A DNA stretch of 7,938 nt from Myxococcales bacterium (GTDB lineage Bacteria; Myxococcota_A; UBA9160; SMWR01), in NCBI GenBank assembly GCA_022572485.1, contig JACZVU010000124.1, positions 1 through 7,938 of the forward strand. The letters are read 5' to 3'. The notes beneath the pieces were generated by a model. It saw nothing but the letters and a program-made list of their open reading frames with translations, had not been told where the DNA came from and did not search any database. This document shows positions 1 to 6,095 of the stretch, piece after piece. Within the stretch, counting starts at the first letter, position 1, and the number at the start of each line of letters is the position of its first letter. Position numbers and translations under genes: made by a program.

Positions 1-1
1 C

Positions 2-646
2 AAGTCCGCGCTCGTCACCTCCCGACGCTCGATGAAGCTCATCTACGCGAACCGAGACGAGCGCTCGATCATCTTCAAGGCCGAACTCGATGAACTCGAG
101 CGCGCCCATCCGGATCGACTCGAGGTCGTCCATTGCCTCGACGGCGTCGATGGTTTTCTAGATCGTAATGACGTCAAGCGCCATGTCGGATTCGACGTTG
201 GATCGGATTTCTATCTATGTGGTCCCGGACCCTTCATGGCCATTGTCGAGGAAGCCCTTCGAGAGCTGCATGTCGATCATGATCTCGTTCACGTGGAGCG
301 CTTCGTGTCGCCACCCGATCCAGGGTCGCAGGTGGAGGAGGTGACTCTAGAAGTTTCCGATGATGCCGTTCCCGATACGATCACGATCGTTCTCGACGGC
401 GAAATCCAAGAGATCCCGTACCAGAAGGGCGAGAAGATCCTCGGGGCAGTGCGAGCGGCGGGCCTCGATGCTCCCTACTCATGCGAAGAGGGATATTGCT
501 CCTGCTGCATGGCAAAGCTGATGGCAGGAGAGGTGAAGATGGATGCCAACGATTGCCTCTCGAAAGGACTGTTGGACGAAGGCTGGGTGCTGACCTGTCA
601 GGCGCGCTGCGTAAGTGGCAAGGTCAGGATCGAATACCCCGAGTGA
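2..646 (+). CDS. Oxygenase reductase, C-terminal part with NAD-binding end and [2Fe-2S] ferredoxin domain (5' truncated)
   Basis: This is the 3' part of an FAD/[2Fe-2S] reductase that passes electrons from NAD(P)H to a partner oxygenase, as in the KshB and PaaE families. The frame is open to the window edge, and the ten codons before the ATG at 32 still match the family, so that ATG is internal. Numbering from it, residues 1-90 are the end of the NAD(P)-binding domain, with the YLCGPGPFM motif at 61-69. After a linker, residues 115-204 form a plant-type ferredoxin domain with cluster ligands C151, C156, C159 and C189 in the C-x4-C-x2-C-x29-C pattern. An extra cysteine (C158) sits inside the cluster loop. 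The FAD domain must lie upstream. A PPOX gene follows after 28 bases and is probably co-transcribed. Family assignment is firm; the partner oxygenase and substrate (steroid, aromatic CoA ester or other) cannot be told from this fragment. Confidence 0.9.
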   Translation, partial: KSALVTSRRSMKLIYANRDERSIIFKAELDELERAHPDRLEVVHCLDGVDGFLDRNDVKRHVGFDVGSDFYLCGPGPFMAIVEEALRELHVDHDLVHVERFVSPPDPGSQVEEVTLEVSDDAVPDTITIVLDGEIQEIPYQKGEKILGAVRAAGLDAPYSCEEGYCSCCMAKLMAGEVKMDANDCLSKGLLDEGWVLTCQARCVSGKVRIEYPE

Positions 647-665
647 GAGGATCTACGCGCCCCAC

Positions 666-671
666 GGAGAG
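666..671 (+). promoter_or_regulatory. Ribosome binding site that fixes a GTG start for the PPOX gene
   Basis: GGAGAG lies 3 bases before an in-frame GTG at 675, with the GGAG core 5 bases away. The in-frame ATG at 699 has no comparable site at normal spacing. The resulting N-terminus, MPRRDQICMT, looks like the usual start of this protein family, which supports GTG over ATG. Confidence 0.65.
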
Positions 672-674
672 AAC

Positions 675-1148
675 GTGCCCCGACGCGATCAGATCTGCAT
701 GACGGACGCGGAAATCCGCGTTTTCCTCCGTGCCCACAAGACGATCATCTTAAACAGCATCGGCCGCGACGGCGTGCCGCACCCGATGCCGATGTGGTTC
801 GTCGCCAATGACGATCTCGTCGTCTCGATGGCAACCTTCCGTGGAACCCAGAAGGTTGTGAATCTGCGGCGTGATCCGCGCGTGAGCCTGCTCGTCGAAT
901 CCGGCCGCGAATACTCTGATCTCAAGGGCGTGGTGATTTACGGCACCGCCGAGCTCAGCGACAACACCGACGACATCATCGCCACGTTGGGGGCCGCGTC
1001 GCTGAAGGAGACCACGGAAACCGATGTCAAAACCCGCGCCGCAATGAACGAGGTGATGAGGAAATCCGCCTCGAAGCGCATCCTGATCCGCGTCAAACCC
1101 GATCGAATCATCTCCTGGGACCACTCGAAACTAGCCGGCACCTACTGA
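675..1148 (+). CDS. PPOX-class F420/FMN-dependent split-barrel protein
   Basis: This is a 157-residue pyridoxamine 5'-phosphate oxidase-fold protein. The family forms small dimeric split beta-barrels that bind FMN or coenzyme F420 and carry out reductions or oxidations of varied substrates. Visible landmarks are the GVPHPMPMWF strand at residues 33-42, the R56-GTQKVVNLRRDPRV segment at 56-70, typical of cofactor phosphate binding, the YGTAEL strand at 89-94, and the C-terminal SWDHSKL at 147-153, common in the probable F420-dependent subgroup. Length is normal. The GTG at 675 is chosen for its ribosome binding site and the family-like N-terminus; a start at the ATG at 699 would remove eight residues. 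It lies 28 bases after the reductase gene on the same strand, so the two are probably one transcript. The cofactor (F420 or FMN) and the substrate are not decided by the sequence. Confidence 0.85.
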   Translation: MPRRDQICMTDAEIRVFLRAHKTIILNSIGRDGVPHPMPMWFVANDDLVVSMATFRGTQKVVNLRRDPRVSLLVESGREYSDLKGVVIYGTAELSDNTDDIIATLGAASLKETTETDVKTRAAMNEVMRKSASKRILIRVKPDRIISWDHSKLAGTY

Positions 1149-1360
1149 CCGTCCCTGAAAAGACGAACCGCGAGAATCGAGAACAAGTAGGCCTGCTCCG
1201 TCAAGTGACAGGCCGCGAGGATGGGGGACCGGTAGACCTGCGCGCGGAATGGTTCACTGAGCGCGCAAGCCCCCCGTCCTCGTCCCTCAGGCGCATACCA
1301 GCCGACCGGCCTTCTCGTGATGCGGAGATCTGAGCGCGCAGGTCTCCCCATCCCCATTCT
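1149..1360. other. Gene-free gap between convergent genes
   Basis: These 212 bases separate the ends of the plus-strand PPOX gene and the minus-strand M20 gene. I find no convincing gene. There are short inverted repeats, GGCCTG/CAGGCC at 1190-1195 and 1209-1214, and TGCGCGC/GCGCGCA at 1239-1245 and 1261-1267, but neither is followed by a T-run on either strand. They may help end transcription from both sides, but they do not meet the pattern of an intrinsic terminator. Confidence 0.5.
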
Positions 1361-2674
1361 TCACGCGCGCTCCAGTCCACACCATTGCGCGACGAAGAGT
1401 GCGATCGCGCCTGTGATGCGCTTGATGGAAGCGAGGCTGACGCGTTCGTCGAAGGCGTGGATGTTCTCGGTGATCGGACCGTAGACGAGGCACGGACAGT
1501 CGTCGTAGAGGACGAAGACCCGCCCGTCGAGGTAGCCCGGCGTCACGAAAGTTTTCAGGTTCGAGCCGAAGCTCCGGGCGTGGGCGTGCGAAAGAGTGGC
1601 TTCCGCATCGCTTCCCTCTTCGAGCACATAGCCGCGCGCAAAAAAGCCGTTGTACTCGACGACCGGCGGGTTGCTCTCGAGGAACGGGTTCTGCTTCGCC
1701 GCCTCTTGAATGCAATGCTCGATCTCGCGGGCTGCATCGCGCGGATCGATACCCGGGTAGATCGCAGTGCGCGCGTCGAAGCTGCACCAGGCCGGGACCG
1801 AGGACGCCCAGTCTCCGCCCGCAATTTTTCCGATGTTGATGTTGATGGGGTGCTCGAGCTCTTCGAAGTAGTGCACGTTTCCTTTCCGGTCGTTCCAGCT
1901 GGCTTCGAGGTTTCGCAGCGCCCGGATCAACTCGTAGGCGGCCTCGATCGCATTGGCACCGACTGTCATCTCGCGCGGGTGAACGGGGCGCCCGCGCACG
2001 TGGACGCGAAACCAGATCACGCCGGTGTTTGCGCGCACCAGCATTTCTTCTTCGGGTTCGGGGATCAGCGCAGCTTTGGCACGATAACCGCGCACCAGGC
2101 ACGAGAGCGCGCCGTTGCCCGTGCACTCCTCCTCGGTGACCGATTGGAGATGGACAGTCGCCCCTGGCTTGAAGCCGAGCTTTCCGAGCGCGTCGAGCGC
2201 GAAGATGTTGGCGGTGAGTCCGGCCTTCATATCCCCGCTTCCCCGCCCGTAGAGCCAGTCACCTTCGATATGCGGCTCGAAGGCTGGGCGGCTCCACATG
2301 TCGGTCGGGCCGGCTGGCACGACATCGATGTGGCCGTTCAGGGTCAGGGAGCGTCCGAGTTCGCTCTTGGGTCGGTGTGTGCCGACGACGTTCAGCGTGT
2401 TGTCGTAACTCACCGCCACCGGCGAAAAGCCCGGATGCGCTTCGATCTCTGCGATGTCGATCGACCAGCGATCCATCGCGTAACCGCGTTCGGCCAGAGA
2501 TTCGTAGACGAACGCCTGCGCGGTGTGTTCCTGCCCGCGCAAGGATGGGTAGCGGACAAGGTCCTGGGTGAACGCGACCTGGTCGTCGAAGCCGGCCTCG
2601 ACCGCGGCCAGGATCTCGGTCTCCAATCCGTCGTCGAGTGCGGCGATGGGTGTCGAATCTCGCTTGTCGGACAT
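1361..2674 (-). CDS. M20-family metallo-deacylase (ArgE/DapE-like)
   Basis: This is a 437-residue, two-zinc hydrolase of peptidase family M20 (ArgE/DapE/ACY1/CPG2), which cleaves amide bonds of N-acyl amino acids or small peptides in the cytoplasm. No signal peptide is seen. The full catalytic set is present: H115 and D117 in LNGHIDVVP, bridging D148 in GRGSGDMKAG, catalytic E182 and metal ligand E183 in TEEECTGNG, E206 in LIPEPE and H406 in ENIHAFDERV. H232 in GRPVHP marks the dimerization (lid) domain, about residues 212-330, inserted in the catalytic domain. Length is typical. The ATG at 2674 has an AGAGGA-type ribosome binding site 7 bases upstream. The gene follows the amidinotransferase gene by 40 bases on the same strand, which suggests shared transcription and a linked substrate, perhaps an N-acylated or guanidino amino acid. 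Resemblance to ArgE does not prove acetylornithine as substrate. Confidence 0.92.
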   Translation of the reverse strand: MSDKRDSTPIAALDDGLETEILAAVEAGFDDQVAFTQDLVRYPSLRGQEHTAQAFVYESLAERGYAMDRWSIDIAEIEAHPGFSPVAVSYDNTLNVVGTHRPKSELGRSLTLNGHIDVVPAGPTDMWSRPAFEPHIEGDWLYGRGSGDMKAGLTANIFALDALGKLGFKPGATVHLQSVTEEECTGNGALSCLVRGYRAKAALIPEPEEEMLVRANTGVIWFRVHVRGRPVHPREMTVGANAIEAAYELIRALRNLEASWNDRKGNVHYFEELEHPININIGKIAGGDWASSVPAWCSFDARTAIYPGIDPRDAAREIEHCIQEAAKQNPFLESNPPVVEYNGFFARGYVLEEGSDAEATLSHAHARSFGSNLKTFVTPGYLDGRVFVLYDDCPCLVYGPITENIHAFDERVSLASIKRITGAIALFVAQWCGLERA

Positions 2675-2714
2675 GGCTGTTTCCTCTGCCGGATTCTGTG
2701 GCCGTCTATTGTAC

Positions 2715-3704
2715 CTAGGCGTCGCGCGACAGCGGCAGGGTCGAACAGCGGAGGCTACCTCCGAAGAATCCGATGTCCTTCGCGGCGAGGGGCACCGGTT
2801 CGATTCCGCGTTTGTCGAGCTCTTCGATGATACGTACGTTCGACTCGTCGATCAGGTACGTGTTCTCATTGATGCTGACGCCTACCGTTGCAAAGTTTCG
2901 GGCATCGTCGGCGGTGAGTTCGATCACCTCCCAATCCTTAACCGGCGCGGGAAGACCCTCCACCAATGCCGGGAGGTAGGCCATCAGCAGACCCTCGCGC
3001 AGTAGGCACATTGCGCCGAGGCCGTGGAGAATGTTTCCCTGCATGGGCATCGGATGAATGCGGTAACCGAACGGTTCGATGTAGCGGGTGAGCCAATCGA
3101 TGCCGGCCTGATTGCTGCAGAGTCCGTCATGCTGGCCAACGAGGATGTCCTTGCCGCAGATCAGGATGTCGCCACCTTCGAGAAAGGGCCCCGGGTCCTC
3201 GCCCGAGGGCGTGTACGGTCGAACCGGAGGTATCGCGACATGGTGTGCCCCGGAATCCTTTTTGATCAGCGGCACGACGAGGTCATGAAGCGGAAAAACC
3301 TCCTTGCGCCGGTAGGCACGCCGGATGTTGAGCTCGAGAAAATGGTTGCCGAGGACGTAGACGGGATCCGCGGGGTAGGCCTGTGCCCAGCCGCGTTGTA
3401 GATCGCCCAGGTAATTCTTCTCCTCCTCGGAAAATCGGCGCGGGCGATGCACGACGATTCCATAATGCTCATAAGTGGCGACGAGATTCTCGGTCTGCTG
3501 TTTCGCGCGCGCGGAGCGCTCGGGCATGGCCTGTTCGATGTCGAGTGGATCCGTCCGACCCTCGAGAGCCGCGGTGAGTTCCGCGTTGTAGTGGCTCATG
3601 TCCGCGCGCCAGGGTGGGAGCATCAATTCGAGGCGGCCGACGACGACCTCGTGGAGCTTGCCGTACTCACTGTGTACGCCAAATCGAATGCTGCGATCCG
3701 TCAT
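2715..3704 (-). CDS. Amidinotransferase / arginine deiminase superfamily protein
   Basis: This is a 329-residue guanidine-group-modifying enzyme. The family uses a cysteine to attack a guanidinium carbon, then either transfers the amidino group to an amine (as in arginine:glycine amidinotransferase) or hydrolyses it (as in arginine deiminase). The N-terminal SEYGKLHEVVVGR at 12-24 is typical of the amidinotransferase branch. Expected catalytic residues are D113 (DPVYVLGN), E176 in the EGGD motif at 176-179, H227 in LHGLGAMCLL, and nucleophile C320 in GGSLRCSTLPL close to the C-terminus. The usual His-x-Asp motif here reads H-G-L, so the second guanidinium-binding Asp is missing, a departure also known in dimethylargininases (recalled, not aligned). 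It is somewhat shorter than eukaryotic AGAT. The ATG at 3704 has AAAGG 6 bases upstream, and an M20 hydrolase gene follows 40 bases downstream. The superfamily is certain; transferase versus hydrolase activity and the substrate are not. Confidence 0.9.
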   Translation of the reverse strand: MTDRSIRFGVHSEYGKLHEVVVGRLELMLPPWRADMSHYNAELTAALEGRTDPLDIEQAMPERSARAKQQTENLVATYEHYGIVVHRPRRFSEEEKNYLGDLQRGWAQAYPADPVYVLGNHFLELNIRRAYRRKEVFPLHDLVVPLIKKDSGAHHVAIPPVRPYTPSGEDPGPFLEGGDILICGKDILVGQHDGLCSNQAGIDWLTRYIEPFGYRIHPMPMQGNILHGLGAMCLLREGLLMAYLPALVEGLPAPVKDWEVIELTADDARNFATVGVSINENTYLIDESNVRIIEELDKRGIEPVPLAAKDIGFFGGSLRCSTLPLSRDA

Positions 3705-3732
3705 GCAGGGCCTTTGGGGGTGACTCTATTCG

Positions 3733-3760
3733 ATTATGGCATAGATTCGCGGCGCTCGAA
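3733..3760 (-). promoter_or_regulatory. Candidate sigma-70-type promoter for the amidinotransferase/M20 genes
   Basis: On the minus strand, CATAAT at 3738-3733 matches the -10 consensus at five of six positions. A weak -35 box, TTCGAG, lies 16 bases upstream at 3760-3755. The -10 box is 28 bases before the amidinotransferase ATG, which leaves room for a short leader carrying its AAAGG ribosome binding site. The -35 match is poor, so this is a suggestion only. Confidence 0.35.
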
Positions 3761-3790
3761 GGTCGCTGTGGTGTCGGAGCGATCGCTGGG

Positions 3791-4324
3791 TCAGTAGCCT
3801 CGATCCGGGGGGGGGAGATCGCGTTCTTTTGTGTCGGCTGCGAAAATGACGCGGATGAACATCGCGACCGCCACGCCGAGCGGAAGCAGCACGCCCAGCA
3901 GGTAGGCGGCGAAACGCGGCTCGAAGAACACGCCGAGGCAATTCACGATCAAGACGATTTCGACCAGCACGGCCATGACCACGACGAATGTGTCGAAGAG
4001 AAGTGTTTCGCGTAGCAGGGCGGTGCCGAATAGGCGCCGCTGGCGCACGTAGATGCTGCCCACATGGAGCGGAGACGTGGTGGCGAGGACACCGCTTCCG
4101 AGTGCCCAGATTCTCTCGTCGTCGACCAGCCCCGATAGTATGAAGGGGAGGAATGCGAAGACCATCACACTCGCGCTGCCTTCGACCATGAGTCGAAGCC
4201 GCAGTCGGTGCATCGCATCCGCCGGATGAGAGGACTTCGGTCGCAATGCCGACACGATTCCCGCAAAGCCGATGGTCGCAATCGCAATTTCGGCGATCGT
4301 GAGAAGTGCTTCGGTGGGGTTCAT
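3791..4324 (-). CDS. Small multi-pass membrane protein of unknown function
   Basis: This is a 177-residue integral membrane protein with four or five hydrophobic segments, near residues 6-27, 47-65, 70-91 (weak), 108-133 and 138-161, and a charged cytoplasmic-type tail. The opening, LLTIAEIAIATIGFAGIVSAL, followed by a basic RLRLRL stretch at 40-45, resembles a widespread uncharacterised family of bacterial membrane proteins whose N-terminus reads roughly 'AEIxxxxxGFxGIV'; I recall no known function for it. The ATG at 4324 has GGAG 5 bases upstream. Codons 170-173 fall on a run of nine C's on the coding strand (3807-3815), so the last few residues could vary by slippage. It is co-oriented with its neighbours but separated by 227 bases from the lipid-transport operon and 86 from the amidinotransferase gene. 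No link to either can be shown. Confidence 0.8.
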   Translation of the reverse strand: MNPTEALLTIAEIAIATIGFAGIVSALRPKSSHPADAMHRLRLRLMVEGSASVMVFAFLPFILSGLVDDERIWALGSGVLATTSPLHVGSIYVRQRRLFGTALLRETLLFDTFVVVMAVLVEIVLIVNCLGVFFEPRFAAYLLGVLLPLGVAVAMFIRVIFAADTKERDLPPPDRGY

Positions 4325-4551
4325 GGGCTCTCCATTCGAAAGCTTGCGGCTCGGCGCGAGAGGCTACCAGAATTTCGGCCGGCCAACGCAAGGCGATCGG
4401 ACCGCCAACCGATTCGTTCCAGAAGCTCGCGCGCCCAGAAATCCGCGCGCGAAACAATGATTCGTAGCTCCAGCTCGAGTGCGCCTGAGGCTCGGGGGCG
4501 AGAGGGCCGCGGGCTCATCTCCATTTCTCACGCGCTGCACAGGTTGCGCCG
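4325..4551. other. Gap between lipid-transport operon and membrane protein gene
   Basis: These 227 bases hold the leader of the membrane protein gene and a GC hairpin at 4427-4452. A 67-codon open frame on the minus strand (4524-4321) crosses most of it and overlaps the membrane protein's ATG by 4 bases. That frame is rich in arginine and serine, has no clear ribosome binding site, and resembles nothing I know. I do not call it a gene. Confidence 0.5.
4427..4452 (-). repeat. Perfect 8-bp inverted repeat (GC hairpin)
   Basis: TCGCGCGC at 4427-4434 pairs exactly with GCGCGCGA at 4445-4452 around a 10-base loop. It sits downstream of the lipoprotein gene's stop and upstream of the membrane protein gene. 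No T-run follows on the minus strand, so it is not a classical intrinsic terminator. It could slow or attenuate transcription or stabilise the operon's 3' end, or be a chance product of high GC. Confidence 0.35.
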
Positions 4552-5169
4552 TCAGGAACCGCCCAGGTCTGTCAGGAATCGCTCGAAGATGAGGTGTACC
4601 GCTTCGCCAAACGCAACCACTGAGGCCGCGATGGTGGAGTTTTCCGCGGCCTGCTCTTCGCGATAGCTGTGGTTGACGAGGATCGCTGCACCCGCTGTAC
4701 TCGTGACGGTGAGCTGGAGTTCCACGACGGCGCGCACTTCGGGTTCGAGCACCCGCTCGAAATGGCGAATGCGGCCAGATACCACGTAGTCGGGCTTCAC
4801 GCGGGCTGTCGCCGATATCACGGTATCGGCAGCCGACGCAGCGCTCAAGAAGGAAGCGAGTTCCGCCTGAAGCAGGATCGCCGGTGGATCCGACCAGCGG
4901 TGGTAGGCGTGTTGGTGGATTTCCGACGCATCGGTGGTCTTCTTGTAGAGGAGTTGGCGCTCGCCGGTGAGAGCGTCCGCACGCAATCGATCGACCTGTA
5001 GGTTCCCCTTCAGTTTTCGCGCGGCCGGCGCGTTCGGAACGCCGGTATCGATCCGGTAGTAGTGGTCGATCGGAGCGGGCCCCAACGCGCAACTCCAGAG
5101 CGTCAGCAACAGCCCCGCGCCGATCAGCAGCAGCCCCATCCGATGTGCTGCGATCGGATTCGTCGTCAT
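4552..5169 (-). CDS. ABC transport auxiliary lipoprotein (PqiC/ABC_trans_aux type)
   Basis: This 205-residue lipoprotein is the last gene of the MCE lipid-transport operon. An N-terminal hydrophobic stretch at residues 11-26 leads to C27 in the lipobox-like LWSC, so the mature protein should be lipid-anchored; Trp at -2 is unusual. The mature part, with HYYRIDTG at 36-43, LQVDRLRADALTGERQLLY at 57-75, the central alternating strands and a closing helix with AVHLIFERFLTDL, fits the ABC-type transport auxiliary family to which PqiC belongs. Such proteins are thought to receive or dock the MCE tunnel at the outer membrane. The ATG at 5169 overlaps the stop codon of the MCE gene (ATGA), which points to translational coupling and supports this start, although the ATG at codon 11 would give a more standard signal peptide. 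It probably fills the role that MlaA/MlaC have in E. coli, but that is inference. Confidence 0.85.
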   Translation of the reverse strand: MTTNPIAAHRMGLLLIGAGLLLTLWSCALGPAPIDHYYRIDTGVPNAPAARKLKGNLQVDRLRADALTGERQLLYKKTTDASEIHQHAYHRWSDPPAILLQAELASFLSAASAADTVISATARVKPDYVVSGRIRHFERVLEPEVRAVVELQLTVTSTAGAAILVNHSYREEQAAENSTIAASVVAFGEAVHLIFERFLTDLGGS

Positions 5170-6083
5170 TTGGCGCCATCTTTGGCCGTATTGCGGCCCC
5201 GCAGCAGCACACTCGGGTTCTTGCGGATCTGTTCGCTGAATTCATTGGCGTTTCGCGTTGCGTTCTCGAGGTTCCTCGCGATCGCGTCGATGTGTCGCGA
5301 TACGGTTTCGAGCGAGGCGTGAAGGTCGACGAGCGAGTGTCCAATGTCGTCACGGTGGTTGTCGATCAAACTGTTGATCGTTCCGAGGACGTCGTCGATC
5401 TGAGCCTTGGTGGTCTGCAGGCCGCTGGTCAGGTCTGACACATCCTGGGATACGGCGCTGAGGTTGGTCAGGATGGTCGCGACTCGCTCGGCATTTTCGG
5501 CACTCAAGAGGTCTTCGATCCGATCGTTCATCGTCTGGAGCATGGATCGAAGTTGCTGGGCATTGTCATCGTTGAGCACCGAACTCACGGAATCCGTGAT
5601 TTCTTCGATTCGGGGCTTCACGAACTCGAGTACATCCGAAATCTTCGACATCGCGTCGCCTGCCGCGCTGAGCAGATCCCCCTGCTCCCGACTTCGAATC
5701 ACGCTGCCTGGTTCGAGAATCGTCTCCGAATCTCCAGCTTCGATGTTGACGACGAGAGCGGCCAGGAAGGACGGCGCGGTCGTCTCCGCCATCGCGTTCT
5801 CGGAGATCGGCCAATCCTTCTCGACCTCGATCTCCACGCGGTAATTCCGACCACCCGCGCCCGCTTCTACCGAGCGTTCGATGTTCTCGATCAGGCCGAT
5901 CTGGTAGCCCTCGAAGAGGATCTGAGTTCCGGGCTTCAGGCCCATCACGTTGTCCCAGAGGATGTAGTACCGGTCCGTGGATCCGGCCGCGCCTGAGAGA
6001 ACCGCGAACCACATTACGAGTGCGGCCAGCATGGAGAGCACGAAGGCTCCCACCACGATGTAGTTTCGGTTGGCTTCCTTCAT
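5166..6083 (-). CDS. mlaD: MCE-domain lipid-binding protein (MlaD type)
   Basis: This 305-residue protein is anchored in the inner membrane by one helix (about residues 8-30) and exposes an MCE domain (about 38-118) to the periplasm. MCE domains form hexameric rings with a central pore through which phospholipids pass. Domain features include the YYILWDNVMGLKPGTQILFEGYQIG region at 39-63 (start motif D44-NVMGLKPG) and the VVNIEAGD strand at 111-118. Residues 135-285 are predicted helical and coiled-coil, as in longer MCE proteins, and could form an extended barrel or needle. The C-terminal RKNPSVLLRG at 287-296 is a motif common at the end of MCE proteins. It is longer than E. coli MlaD (about 180 residues), so it belongs to the longer proteobacterial type. 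The gene starts 12 bases after the ATPase gene and overlaps the lipoprotein gene by 4 bases. Confidence 0.93.
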   Translation of the reverse strand: MKEANRNYIVVGAFVLSMLAALVMWFAVLSGAAGSTDRYYILWDNVMGLKPGTQILFEGYQIGLIENIERSVEAGAGGRNYRVEIEVEKDWPISENAMAETTAPSFLAALVVNIEAGDSETILEPGSVIRSREQGDLLSAAGDAMSKISDVLEFVKPRIEEITDSVSSVLNDDNAQQLRSMLQTMNDRIEDLLSAENAERVATILTNLSAVSQDVSDLTSGLQTTKAQIDDVLGTINSLIDNHRDDIGHSLVDLHASLETVSRHIDAIARNLENATRNANEFSEQIRKNPSVLLRGRNTAKDGAK

Positions 6084-6095
6084 CGCTTTGGAACC

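Noticed and set aside
1190..1267. Inverted repeats as a bidirectional terminator
   Set aside because: The stems are only 6-7 bp with loops of 13-15 bases, and no T-run follows on either strand, so I do not call a terminator.
1142..1357. 71-codon minus-strand frame in the convergent gap
   Set aside because: It has no clear ribosome binding site, overlaps the PPOX stop region, and resembles no family I can name. A gene remnant is possible but unsupported.
1287..2126. 279-codon minus-strand frame overlapping the M20 gene
   Set aside because: It is the M20 coding sequence read in another frame, extremely rich in arginine and with no domain features.
1385..2830. Long 481-codon open frame on the plus strand
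   Set aside because: It lies opposite the M20 gene and the end of the amidinotransferase gene, both supported by complete catalytic motifs. Its translation has no recognisable domain and is rich in Arg, Asp and Val, as expected from an antisense shadow in high-GC DNA.
4364..5353. 329-codon minus-strand frame across the lipoprotein gene
   Set aside because: It overlaps the lipoprotein and MCE genes out of frame and its translation is a low-complexity mix of Arg, Ser, Thr and Gly with no motif.
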